From: Flavobacteriaceae bacterium 3519-10
GTDB taxonomy: Bacteria; Bacteroidota; Bacteroidia; Flavobacteriales; Weeksellaceae
Length of the DNA: 64,000 bases
Assembly (NCBI GenBank): GCA_000023725.1
Contig: CP001673.1
Span: forward strand, 1,250,342-1,314,341
Direction of reading: 5' to 3'
The translations under genes and the position numbers were made by a program. Shown here piece after piece: positions 43,130 through 52,336 of the stretch. A model generated the notes under the pieces. The model was not told the origin of the DNA. It worked only from the letters and a program-made list of their open reading frames with translations, and ran no database searches. The stretch's first letter is position 1. Each line of letters starts with the position of its first letter.

Positions 43130-44178
43130 ATGGCTACAAAAAAAAATCTCCGGAGGAGTTAAGGGTAAACAAAATTCTGAACCGTGCCTCGAGCGAAGTT
43201 AGTGGTTTTGCCGAACTGCTGCAACGCTTCGAAAGGAATATTTCGATCCTGGGCAGGAGCCCCAGAACGTTCGACAATTATTCCCGCCATGTGGCAGCCC
43301 TGGCACTGCATTTTAAAACCCTGCCCACCGAGCTGGACCCGGAACAAGTCAAAGATTATCTTTTTGAACTTCAGCAACGCTCCAAAACTCCTTCCCAAAC
43401 TTACTTTAAACACACCGTTTATGGACTTCGCTTTTTGTTGAAAACTGAGGGTCTGCCTTATAGTTTTCTGCATCTTCCCGCTATTCCACAAGTGAAGAAA
43501 CTGCCTGTAATCCTGAGCCGGGAAGAGATCTGGCGTATGCTTCAATCCGCCGAACTCCTGAAACACAAGCTGCTGATCGGACTGATTTACGGCTGTGGAC
43601 TGCGGTGTATGGAAGTAAGGAATATCGAACTTCAGCATCTGGATTTTGACCGGAAGATGTTGCATGTTGTTCAGGGTAAAGGCCCGAAAGACCGTTATGT
43701 GCCTTTGTCGGAACATTTGATCAGAGGCCTGAGAACCTTTATCAATATTGAGAATCCTAATCAGTATCTGTTTAACGGCAATCAAAACAGAAATATCGAA
43801 GAGATTGATGCTTCGACTCCACTCAGAACAGGGGCTTCACCGTTTGCCAGCAAAGATTTTGATTCACGCTACAGCCAGCGCGGTGTGCAGTGGGTAATTA
43901 AAACCATCTCCAAAAAAGCCGGCATCACCAAAGAGGTGCACACCCACACGCTACGCCACAGTTATGCGACTCATCTGCTGGAAGACGGCGTTTCGATCAT
44001 TATGGTGCAGAAACTTCTGGGTCATGAGCGTATTGAAAGTACAATGGAATACCTGCATAGCTTGTCCGTCCATAGACGGGATCTGTCAGCTCTCGGATCG
44101 GCAGCCGCACAGTCCTTTGGATACGGTATTTACTTTATGCAGCAGGAATGCAGGCCCGAAGTAATGGCGGGAGTGTAG
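43130..44178 (+). CDS. Tyrosine recombinase of IS91-type element, copy 1 (frameshift near start)
   Basis: The phage-integrase fold is complete from an N-terminal SAM-like domain (ILGRSPRTFDNYSRHVAALA) to the catalytic domain: GCGLRCMEVRNI (first Arg), GKGPKDRYVPL (Lys), THTLRHSYATHLL (His-x2-Arg), LLGHERIEST and the nucleophile Tyr in MEYLHS. The plausible start is ATG 43130, but an A9 run at 43138-43146 puts the rest in the -1 frame, which is open from there; an unshifted start would be GTG 43291. The extra IntI-specific helix is not obvious, so I do not call it an integron integrase. The C-terminus reads on past the usual end because of a C-run indel compared with copy 2. Confidence 0.85.
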
Positions 44179-45176
44179 CGGAAGTTCTTCGCAAAATCAA
44201 TTTATCATCCCAAAACTTCAGCGTTCATCAGGAAAAGACATTGCGGGCATTGTCCAACTGCCGTACGGCCGCCTTGGGTGGTCATATTGATGCGTGCGAC
44301 GGTTGCGGAAATCTTTCCATCAGCTATAACTCCTGCCGTAACCGGCATTGCCCGCAGTGCCAGGGACACAAAAAGGAAGAATGGATCCAGAAACGCGAAC
44401 AAGACTTGCTTCCCTGTACCTATTATCATGTGGTTTTTACCCTGCCTGAAGAGTTGAATGGGCTAGCAATATCCCAGCCCCAACTCATTTACAAAGCCTT
44501 GTTTGAGGCCGCCTGGGCTACTTTAAACCAGTTTGGAAAAAATAAGGGAATCCAACTGGGAATGATTGCCATACTTCACACGTGGGGACAGAACCTGAGC
44601 CTTCATCCGCACCTGCACTGCATTGTTCCGGGCGGGGGCATCAACCGGCAAGGAAAATGGATAAGGAAAGTACGAACGGATAAATATCTGTTTTCGGTAA
44701 AAGCGATGAGCAAAGTCTTCCGCGCGAAGTTTGTGGCTTCATTAAGGGCTTGTGGAATTACTGACCAGGACCTAATGGACAAACTCTTCGCCAAAAACTG
44801 GGTCGTGTATGCCAAGCGTCCTTTTGGTGGCCCAAAACAGGTGATTGAGTATCTGGGGCGTTACACGCATAAGGTTGCCATCAGCAACCATCGGATCAAA
44901 GAAGTGACGGATGAGCAGGTCCGTTTTAGCTACAAAGATTACCGCAAAGGCGGGGCGAAAAAGGAAATGACCGTGAGCAACCAGGAGTTTATCCGGCGCT
45001 TCAGTCTTCATATTCTACCGAGAAGATTTGTAAGGATCCGCCATTACGGCATCCTGAGCAGCAGCTGGAAGCGCGGGAAACTACAAGCACTGCAATCCGA
45101 TTTAAAGATCAGAGTTACTACAGCAAAACCGAAACTTTGCTCCGGAAATGCCGGTGCTGCAAGGAGGGAAACCTGA
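44148..45176 (+). CDS. IS91-family HUH transposase, copy 1 (C-terminus frameshifted)
   Basis: 342 residues. An N-terminal zinc-binding region (CDGCGNLSISYNSCRNRHCP then QCQ) is followed by the rolling-circle domain with HHH-like motif LHPHLHCIVPGG and two Tyr region VIEYLGRYTHKVAIS. The enzyme nicks one strand and moves the element by rolling circle. Compared with copy 2, one A is missing in CCGAAAACT near 45132, so the last ~30 residues differ and the Cys pair KCRSCKEGN is lost; activity is doubtful. The start overlaps the recombinase end. Confidence 0.9.
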   Translation: MQARSNGGSVAEVLRKINLSSQNFSVHQEKTLRALSNCRTAALGGHIDACDGCGNLSISYNSCRNRHCPQCQGHKKEEWIQKREQDLLPCTYYHVVFTLPEELNGLAISQPQLIYKALFEAAWATLNQFGKNKGIQLGMIAILHTWGQNLSLHPHLHCIVPGGGINRQGKWIRKVRTDKYLFSVKAMSKVFRAKFVASLRACGITDQDLMDKLFAKNWVVYAKRPFGGPKQVIEYLGRYTHKVAISNHRIKEVTDEQVRFSYKDYRKGGAKKEMTVSNQEFIRRFSLHILPRRFVRIRHYGILSSSWKRGKLQALQSDLKIRVTTAKPKLCSGNAGAARRET

Positions 45177-45435
45177 TTACCATTGCCGTTTTCGGGCAGC
45201 GCGGTCCGCCTAGTGAATATCTTTTTGTTCTCCAACCTGCTCCCGCCAAATAACGTTTGCGGGTAAGGGAAGTTGTGTTCTGCAGTGAAGAAACCCGAAG
45301 AAACCACTTCCAAAGGCTCATAACAAGCCAAAAAAAAGCAGTCCTTCTAAAAAAACTGCTTTGTTACCCTAAATTCTAAAAACGACAACTCCATAGACTG
45401 CCAAAAAGCTCCCGAAAGTTCCATTCAACGGGCTT

Positions 45436-46170
45436 TCATCTCGTGTCCTGCGGACAAGACGAAAGCTTAGTTATTACCAGTAGTGCTTTCTCTTTTTGTC
45501 TTACAAATTTTGCTTCTCTCGATAATTTATTTTTGTCTAAATCAAATTCTTCACTGAACCATTCAGTCAATACTTTTTCAATTTCATTTTTATTAAATGT
45601 CCTTGGGTTTCGTCTTGACTTTAAGTAATTTTCTCGTGTCATTTTTTCTGCAACTTGTCCGACCGTTTGCAAGTCAAGCTCGCTTCCAATTTTGTTTGCG
45701 AGCCAAAGTCCACCGATTGAAAATAAAAGTCCTGAAAGCCCTATTTGCCACATAAAGTAAAGTCCAATTAGAGACGCAAGAAATATAATTACGAGAGTTA
45801 CTGTCATCCAGTGAGGTGGTCGCAAAATGTTAAGTTTAATACCTAAATGCTTTTCTAATTTCTTAGTTCTTGATCGTCTGCTTTGTCGTGGTAATAGGTC
45901 AACAAGTGCAAAGTCAGTCGAGATTGTTTTATTGTCGATTTGAAGTGTCGATGAAATTGCGTCACGTATTTTATAAAATGCTTGTTGACTTGTGCAGTCG
46001 TCAGAATTGTCAAGTTGGATTTTATTTGCTATGTGGTCACAGAGTTCACCAAAACTCGAAATATGCATTAGTTCAGTGTCGCCAAACTTAATGTTAAATG
46101 ACTTTTCAACCTTAACGAGTAAATCGTTAATGTCGTCTGGGTCGATATTTTTAAGTTCGTAGTCTGTCAT
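45436..46170 (-). CDS. Cassette membrane protein of unknown function, tail from IS91 end
   Basis: 244 residues. The N-terminal 50 residues (IDPDDINDLLVKVEKSFNIK, FGELCDHIANKI) resemble an acyl-carrier-like helical domain. A membrane hairpin follows (HWMTVTLVIIFLASLIGLYF, IGLSGLLFSIGGLWLANKI), then a charged C-terminal helical part. The last eleven residues (ITKLSSCPQDTR and stop) are encoded by the IS91 end, so the insertion altered only the extreme C-terminus. Family not recognised. Confidence 0.7.
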   Translation of the reverse strand: MTDYELKNIDPDDINDLLVKVEKSFNIKFGDTELMHISSFGELCDHIANKIQLDNSDDCTSQQAFYKIRDAISSTLQIDNKTISTDFALVDLLPRQSRRSRTKKLEKHLGIKLNILRPPHWMTVTLVIIFLASLIGLYFMWQIGLSGLLFSIGGLWLANKIGSELDLQTVGQVAEKMTRENYLKSRRNPRTFNKNEIEKVLTEWFSEEFDLDKNKLSREAKFVRQKEKALLVITKLSSCPQDTR

Positions 46171-46173
46171 AGC

Positions 46174-46315
46174 ATTACTGGTAACGTTTTGGCGCTTGGC
46201 TTAGTGGCGGATTTCGGAGCACAAAACTTGATTTGAAAAACTAATGTTTGATTAACCACAAAACTGTCTTTGGAACACGAAACCCCGCCTTTTGGGTAGG
46301 TGCTGTTATATGCCG
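46174..46315 (-). repeat. attC-like site D (hybrid arms)
   Basis: Left arm TGGTAACGTTTTGGCGCTTG, right arm CCTTTTGGGTAGGTGCTGTT. The left is the A/G type and the right resembles the M type, so pairing is imperfect. Confidence 0.75.
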
Positions 46316-46321
46316 TTTTTC

Positions 46322-47038
46322 TCATTTCGTCAAGGGTGTTGGTTTCGGTCTACCTTGTTCTCTGAATTTTTTTACAGCTTCGTTCCAATGCCAAACCATT
46401 CCGCTGTCTGCTGGTGCTATTCTTCTCTTACCTTTGACTTCTCCATCGAAATGTCCGTTTTCGTCAAACTCAAATGGTTGTGTTGCACTTAAAATGTCTG
46501 TTAAGTCGAACTCACCACCTGCTAATTCATAATGTCCGTCAAGAAAGTAACGCATAACCCAAAATGCCTCTTCTTCTGTCAAATTACTATGGGTGAAATT
46601 GTTGTCCGATGTGTCAATTGGCAACTTCACACTTAGTTCTATTTTTTCGCAATGAATTCTAATTCGTTGTCCGTTTTCAAAAAAGTAAAGAATGTCGTCT
46701 CCGTCATTTGGTTTTGATTGCGGAACGATGCTGTCATTTATTTCTCTTTCTGTCGAAGGGAAAAATGTAATTTCTCCTAAACAACTATCATCGTTATAAG
46801 TGCTTTTTTCGTCCTGGTCAATTACTTTCAAAAATGTCACAGCACTATGTGTCAATACCAAACTTGAAAATTCGTTTTTGTCAACCCAGTCGCCACTTGA
46901 TTTTTTCCAATGCAGTTTAATCTCTCTGTCTGCCACCTTGTAGTCAAAACCTACAAAATCAAAATTGTTATGAAGGTCGATGTGTCGTCCTGCAATACTT
47001 AATGCGTGATTGTCTGTTATGTCGAAATTTACTTTCAT
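46322..47038 (-). CDS. Cassette protein of unknown function
   Basis: 238 residues, soluble, without signal peptide. N-terminal beta-rich half (NFDITDNHALSIAGRHIDLH, DFVGFDYKVADREIKLHWKK), a central acidic strand region and a helical section (LTEEEAFWVMRYFLDGHYEL), ending in KKFREQGRPKPTPLTK. I do not recognise it. The start is 19 bp from the cassette core GTTATATGCC, and the stop directly precedes its own attC. Confidence 0.7.
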   Translation of the reverse strand: MKVNFDITDNHALSIAGRHIDLHNNFDFVGFDYKVADREIKLHWKKSSGDWVDKNEFSSLVLTHSAVTFLKVIDQDEKSTYNDDSCLGEITFFPSTEREINDSIVPQSKPNDGDDILYFFENGQRIRIHCEKIELSVKLPIDTSDNNFTHSNLTEEEAFWVMRYFLDGHYELAGGEFDLTDILSATQPFEFDENGHFDGEVKGKRRIAPADSGMVWHWNEAVKKFREQGRPKPTPLTK

Positions 47039-47056
47039 TGTCGTGTCGTCCTAAAA

Positions 47057-47196
47057 TGGCATATAACGTTTTGGCGCTTGGCGCAGTGGCGGAATGCGGA
47101 ACACTAAACTGTCAATATACTACAAAAGTTGATGCGAGGTAGAATGTTCAATTAGCCACATCACCCGCCATTGAGCCAAACGCCTGTTGGTGGCTG
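47057..47196 (-). repeat. attC-like site E
   Basis: Left arm ATAACGTTTTGGCGCTTGGC, right arm CATTGAGCCAAACGCCTGTT then GGTGGC. The next cassette starts with the complementary GCCACCAACG. Confidence 0.85.
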
Positions 47197-47219
47197 GTGT
47201 TCTTGTCTGTCCAATTTGG

Positions 47220-47897
47220 TTACCAATTTTCAAATCGTGTATTTTTTAACCAATAATCATAATAGTCAAGCATTTCCTTGATTTCCTTTTTCTTGGTCAA
47301 ATAGTCTTTCAAGTCAATTTTTCCGTTTTCTCTTTGGTCTTCAAGGTCTGATTTCTCTTTTCTCTTTAACTGTCTTTTTTTGACGTTTTCGTAATGCTCA
47401 AAATCCTTTTTTTGTTGTTCAACAATGTCTTGTCTAATTCTATTCGGGTTATCTTGGTCAGTCGTTTGTTCTAGTGAAAATCCACATCTCTCAATATATG
47501 AGATTGTCTGTCCGAATTGAAAAAAGGGCTCTTGCCTAATCCATTGTGTAAATCCGTCTGCTTCAAACTCAATGTCGCCTTGTTGAGTAATAATTGTCCA
47601 TTGAAGTTTGTTGTCTGACTTGCTTAATTCAATATCTTCAATCTCAACGGCTTCGTCAAAAGCAGTATCAATTTCAAATTGAATGTTACTAATTTTCTTA
47701 AAAACCAAAGTCGCAGGTGCAACCCAAAAAGTAAATGGTAATCCTTCAATGTCTGGCTTATTCCATTGTAAAATATAGTCAATGTCTAATTCAAGTTTGT
47801 CTGTCAACCTGATTTTATAAATACGACAGTCGTGCCAACCCATTTTTTCAAAGTCGGTTTCATTCCATATTTTCTTTTCAAGTTCGTATTTTCCCAT
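47220..47897 (-). CDS. Cassette protein of unknown function with coiled-coil tail
   Basis: 225 residues, cytoplasmic. The N-terminal 130 residues are beta-rich (MGWHDCRIYKIRLTDKLELD, FTFWVAPATLVFKKISNIQF, FEIDTAFDEAVEIEDIELS). From about residue 165 on it is strongly charged and helical (QQKKDFEHYENVKKRQLKRK, SDLEDQRENGKIDLKDYLTK), a likely coiled coil. The start of the protein resembles small immunity-like cassette proteins, but I cannot name a family. Confidence 0.7.
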   Translation of the reverse strand: MGKYELEKKIWNETDFEKMGWHDCRIYKIRLTDKLELDIDYILQWNKPDIEGLPFTFWVAPATLVFKKISNIQFEIDTAFDEAVEIEDIELSKSDNKLQWTIITQQGDIEFEADGFTQWIRQEPFFQFGQTISYIERCGFSLEQTTDQDNPNRIRQDIVEQQKKDFEHYENVKKRQLKRKEKSDLEDQRENGKIDLKDYLTKKKEIKEMLDYYDYWLKNTRFENW

Positions 47898-47930
47898 CTA
47901 ATTTCATCTGTTTTTGTCGTCCGTTACACT

Positions 47931-48064
47931 TGCCACCAACGTTTTCGGGCTTTGCGTTCGGGCGGGGTTCGGAGCACAAAACTGTCTGCTAGCACTGAAC
48001 TTGAATAGAAGCACAAAGCTCCAAGTTTGCACGTCAGCCCGCCTGACGCAAAACCCTTGTGCCT
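47931..48064 (-). repeat. attC-like site F (interrupted by IS1182)
   Basis: Left arm CAACGTTTTCGGGCTTTGCG, right arm CCTGACGCAAAACCCTTGTG. The expected final GTTA is replaced by the IS1182 end at 48065. Confidence 0.75.
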
Positions 48065-48184
48065 GTTGCACAACTTCAATCAAATATACTTAAAAAGGGT
48101 GGACTGCAACTTAAACCGCATTTATATTGTTATAAATAGTTGAAAAACAGTTGTATATACAGAATATTTTTTCTAATTTTAATT

Positions 48185-49834
48185 ATGCGGGGAAAGAAAA
48201 AATTCACACCGAAGATCTTCTATCAGCTCATTCTGGACGCCTTGGTGCCGGAAGATAATTTCTACAGGAAAATCCAGTCTGAACTCGGTTTGGATTTTCT
48301 CTACAAAGCCACCAGAAACTATTACGGGAAAGAAGGTCAGGCCAGCATTGATCCCGTGGTTTTCTTTAAGATCCTGCTGGTAGGCTATCTCAACAACATC
48401 AACAGCGACCGGGCTTTACTGCGGTATTGCAGCAACAGCCTGGATGTGCGCCTCTTTCTGGGGTATGACCTGGACGAGGAACTTCCCTGGCATTCCACGC
48501 TGAGCCGTACACGGCAGCTTTTTGGTGAGGAACTTTTTCTGGAACTCTTCAGGAAAGTCCTTTCGCTTTGTGTGGAGAAAGGAATGGTCCGGGGCAAACG
48601 GCAGGCCGTGGACTCGGCCTTCATCAAAGCCAATGCAAGTATGGACTCTTTGGTGGAAAAAGAAGTTCTGGAGGATGCTTCGGCGTTCGTGGATGAGCTG
48701 GAAGAAAACAGCGAATTTAAAACCACATCCACCCGAAAGAAACTGGTGGAGCAGCACCACGCCTGGAAAGAAGAAGCCTACAAAGGCATGCCCGGCAACA
48801 ATAGAAGCGAAAGAAAAGACGAGGACGGCAATACCATCCGCCCCAAATACCTGAGCAACCACACCCATTACAGCCCAACCGATCCCGATGCGAAAATCTC
48901 GGTAAAACCCGGTAAAGCACGCCAGTTAAATTATTCCGGACAGCTGGCTGTGGACGATGCACATCATGTAATTACCGGCGCCTGCGCGAGTACTTCGGGC
49001 AGCAAAGACAGCGTGATCTTCCCGGAGATTATGAACCAGACGCTTGAAAATCTTTCCCTTAACCAAATGCAGACCGAAGAAGTCCTAGCCGATGCCGGCT
49101 ACAGCAGCGGCGAGTCTTTAAAGTACTGCAAAGAAAGAGGCATCAATGCCTAATTACGAACTTTATTTTTGTTCTTCTACGGTGTTCGTGAATGCTGCGC
49201 ATTTCCAAACTTCGGGCAATACAAGCCCGAGCGGGAAGGGTTTGAATTTGTAAAAGGAGAAAGTGAAGAAGAAGATTATTACCGCTGCACCCAAAAAGGC
49301 GGAAACCATGCCGTTTTGCCCTTCAAAAGAATCCTGACCGACAGCAAGGGTTACCGAAAGAAGAGTTACCGCAGCAGCGAGCGCGCCTGTAGTGACTGCC
49401 CGCTGAGAGCGGAGTGTTGCGGCAAGGTCACGAAGTTCAAGAAGATAGAAGACAGCATCCACAAACCCCTGTACGATGAAATGCACGAAAAACTGCGGCG
49501 CGATCCCAATTACACACGTTTCCTTACCAAGCGGCGGAGTTCGCGCGTAGAGCCGGTGCTGGGAACCCTCATCAACCATCACAATATGAAACGGATTAAT
49601 TCCCGCGGCATGAGTCAAGCCAACAAACACGTCCTGATGGCTGCGCTGACCTACAACCTGAAAAAATACCTGAAGTTTATTACCCGCAAAATTCACCGCA
49701 ACATTCAAATCATGAACCTTCCAAAAGGGAAGTTTGGGTTTGGCGGTACCTCCTCGCCACGGCTTCACCTGTTCAAATTTAAGCCACCGGAAAATCCGAA
49801 AACTTTTACCGCTGAAAACAAAAACCTCCTTTAA
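48185..49834 (+). pseudogene. IS1182-family DDE transposase with in-frame stop
   Basis: From ATG 48185 the frame reads MRGKKKFTPKIFYQLILDAL, GYLNNINSDRALLRYCSNSL, the first Asp in KRQAVDSAFIKANAS, and LADAGYSSGESLKYC (second Asp). It then meets a stop at 49151-49153. After a spacer of about 48 bp the same frame resumes with PNFGQYKPEREGFEFVKGES, the Cys-rich CSDCPLRAECCG and the last Glu in EPVLGTLINHHNMKRINSRG. Relatives have GINAYIPNFGQ here, so a short in-frame insertion carrying the stop broke the gene. Confidence 0.88.
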
Positions 49835-49859
49835 ATCGCTTTAAAAGAGGTTGTTTTTT
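49823..49859 (+). terminator. Terminator of the IS1182 transposase gene
   Basis: AACCTC-C-TTTAAA pairs with TTTAAA-A-GAGGTT around loop TCGC and is followed by GTTTTTT. Confidence 0.8.
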
Positions 49860-49987
49860 ATTGAACTGTCCGACCGTGACGCTAAAATCTTAGGTTGCGC
49901 AACGGTTACCTTTGTTGAACTAAACCTCCGGTAGCTTTTCCCTTCGCTGTTTTATTAACTTTGGTAAGACAATAAAAAATCTTTAAA

Positions 49988-50910
49988 ATGGCTACAAAAA
50001 AAAATCTCCGGAGGAGTTAAGGGTAAACAAATTTCTGAACCGCGCCTGTAACGAAGTTAATGGTTTTGCTGAACTCCTGCAACGCTTCAAAAGGAATATC
50101 TCCATCCTTGGCAGGAGCCCCAAAACCTTTGATAATTATTCCCGGCATGTGGCAGCCCTGGCGCTGCATTTTAAAACTTTGCCCACCGAGTTGGACCCGG
50201 AACAGGTAAAAGACTATCTTTTTGAACTGCAGCAGCGCTCCAAAACTCCTTCTCAATCGTATTTTAAGCATACCGTTTATGGACTTCGCTTTTTGTTGAA
50301 AACTGAGGGTCTGCCTTATAGTTTTCTGCATCTTCCCGCTATTCCACAAGTGAAGAAACTGCCTGTAATCCTGAGCCGGGAAGAGATCTGGCGTATGCTT
50401 CAATCCGCCGAACTCCTGAAACATAAACTGCTCATCGGACTGATCTACGGCTGTGGACTGCGGTGTATGGAAGTAAGGAATATCGAACTTCAGCATCTGG
50501 ATTTTGACCGTAAGATGCTGCATATTGTACAGGGAAAAGGGAGCAAGGACCGGTATGTTCCTTTGTCGGAACATTTGATCCGTGGACTGAAAACCTTTAT
50601 CAGTATTGAGAATCCTAATCAGTATCTGTTTAATGGCAATCAAAACAGGAATATCGAAGATATTGATGTTTTAGCTCCGAATAGAAAAGATTTCGATTCC
50701 CGCTACAGTCAGCGTGGCGTGCAGTGGGTAATAAAAACCATCTCTAAAAAAGCAGGCATCACCAAAGAGGTGCACACCCACACGCTACGACACAGCTATG
50801 CGACTCATTTGCTGGAAGACGGCGTTCCAATCATTATGGTACAGAAACTTCTGGGGCATGAAAGAATCGAATCGACCATGGAATATCTTCATAGCTTGTC
50901 CCGTCCATAG
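49988..50910 (+). CDS. Tyrosine recombinase of IS91-type element, copy 2 (frameshift near start)
   Basis: Same protein as copy 1, with GCGLRCMEVRNI, GKGSKDRYVPL, THTLRHSYATHLL and Tyr in MEYLHSLSRP at a normal C-terminus. The ATG at 49988 (MATKK) leads into an A9 run at 49996-50004, after which the -1 frame is the coding one; the unshifted start would be GTG 50149. The same break in both copies suggests slippage on the A run or a systematic undercall. Its role beside the HUH transposase is unknown. Confidence 0.85.
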
Positions 50911-50982
50911 ACGGGATCTGTCAGCTCTCTGATCAGCAGCCGCACAGTCCTTTGGACACAGTATTCACTTTATGCAGCAGGA

Positions 50983-52089
50983 ATGCAGGCCCGAAGTAAT
51001 GACGGAAGTGTAGCAGAAGTTCTTCGCAAAATCAATTTATCATCCCAAAACTTCAGCGTTCATCAGGAAAAGACATTGCGGGCATTGTCCAACTGCCGGA
51101 CTTCTGCATTGGGTGGTCATATTGATACGTGTGACGGTTGCGGGAACCTTTCCATCAGCTACAACTCCTGCCGTAACCGGCATTGTCCACAGTGTCAGGG
51201 ACACAAAAAGGAAGAATGGATCCAAAAGCGCGAACAGGACCTCTTGCCGTGCACCTATTATCATGTGGTTTTTACACTGCCGGAGGAATTGAGCGCTCTG
51301 GCCCTCGCTCTGCCAAAACTCATTTACAAAGCCTTGTTTGAGGCCGCCTGGGCCACTTTAAACCAGTTCGGCAAAACCGAAGGCCTGCAGCTGGGCATGA
51401 TTGGTGTTTTGCACACTTGGGGACAGAACCTGAGCCTTCATCCGCACCTGCACTGCATTGTGCCGGGAGGTGGTCTCACGATGCAGGGAAAATGGAGAAA
51501 GAAAGTAAGAACCAACAAATATCTCTTTGCGGTAAAAGCGCTGAGCAAAGTGTTCCGTGCGAAGTTTGTGGCTTCCTTAAGAGCCTGTGGAATTACTGAC
51601 CGGGATTTAATGGAGAAACTCTTCACCAAGAACTGGGTAGTGTATGCCAAGCGGCCTTTTGGCGGCCCAAAACAGGTGATCGAGTACTTGGGGAGATACA
51701 CTCACAAAGTCGCCATCAGTAACCATCGGATCAAAGAAATAACGGATCAGCAGGTCCGGTTTGGCTACAAAGATTACCGAAAAGGCGGGGCGAAAAAGGA
51801 AATGACCCTGAGCAACCAGGAGTTTATCCGGCGCTTCAGTCTTCATATCCTGCCGAGAAGATTTGTAAGGATCCGCCATTACGGCATCCTGAGCAGCAGC
51901 TGGAAGCGCGGGAAACTGCAGGCCCTGCAATCCGATTTGAAAATCAGAGTTACTGCAGCAAAACCGAAAACTTTGCTCCGGAAATGTCGAAGTTGCAAGG
52001 AAGGAAACTTAGTCACTATAGCTGTTTTCGGGCAGCGCGGTCCGCCGCAGGATTTTCTTTTCGTCACCCAACCTTTGTCTGCAGAATAA
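50983..52089 (+). CDS. IS91-family HUH transposase, copy 2 (intact)
   Basis: 368 residues. Zinc-binding CDGCGNLSISYNSCRNRHCP, HUH motif LHPHLHCIVPGGG, Tyr region IEYLGRYTHKVAIS, and a complete C-terminus with a Cys pair (LLRKCRSCKEGNLVTIAVF). This copy has the C-terminal part that copy 1 lost by frameshift and could mobilise both elements. Start chosen at the ATG 50983 by comparison with copy 1. Confidence 0.92.
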   Translation: MQARSNDGSVAEVLRKINLSSQNFSVHQEKTLRALSNCRTSALGGHIDTCDGCGNLSISYNSCRNRHCPQCQGHKKEEWIQKREQDLLPCTYYHVVFTLPEELSALALALPKLIYKALFEAAWATLNQFGKTEGLQLGMIGVLHTWGQNLSLHPHLHCIVPGGGLTMQGKWRKKVRTNKYLFAVKALSKVFRAKFVASLRACGITDRDLMEKLFTKNWVVYAKRPFGGPKQVIEYLGRYTHKVAISNHRIKEITDQQVRFGYKDYRKGGAKKEMTLSNQEFIRRFSLHILPRRFVRIRHYGILSSSWKRGKLQALQSDLKIRVTAAKPKTLLRKCRSCKEGNLVTIAVFGQRGPPQDFLFVTQPLSAE

Positions 52090-52336
52090 ACTTTGTGGGT
52101 AAGGGAATTTATATGCTGCAGCGAAGAAAAACCTGCAGAAAACCACTCATAAAGGCTACCAAATGCCACAAAAAAAAGCAGTCATTCCAAAAAACTGCTT
52201 TGTTACCCTAAATCCTAAAATCGAAAACTCCATAGACGGCCAAAAAAGCTCCCGGAGCTGTAGTTTATCCTGAGGCTCTCGAAGGGTTCAACGGGCTTTC
52301 ATCTCGTGTCCTGCGGACAAGACGAAAGCTTAGTTA

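Larger units (their letters stand above)
43057..45478 (+). mobile_element. IS91-family element, copy 1
   Basis: About 2.4 kb with a tyrosine recombinase followed by a HUH transposase. The left end begins GAACTAAACCTCCG after TGTT. The right end has a hairpin GCTTTCATCT...GACGAAAGC and finishes CTTAGTTATT. Copy 2 at 49917-52341 shares both ends. No target duplication is expected for this rolling-circle family. Both copies lie at the GTT of an attC arm. Confidence 0.85.
48065..49903 (+). mobile_element. IS1182-family insertion sequence
   Basis: Ends GTTGCACAACTTCAAT at the left and, inverted, GTTGCGCAACCTAAGAT at the right form imperfect terminal inverted repeats around one interrupted transposase gene. 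A terminator hairpin (49823-49859) lies just after the gene. Inserted at the edge of attC site F and adjacent to IS91 copy 2. Confidence 0.8.

Noticed and set aside
43159..43785. Open frame on the minus strand opposite the recombinase (also 50017-50643)
   Set aside because: Mirror frame of a conserved recombinase gene; no start context or family, and it appears in both copies only because the coding strand is conserved.
43130..44178. Integron integrase IntI
   Set aside because: It is carried by both IS91-type elements next to their transposase and lies inside IS boundaries; no IntI-specific insertion near the active-site region could be recognised. It is a passenger of the IS, although action on attC is not excluded.
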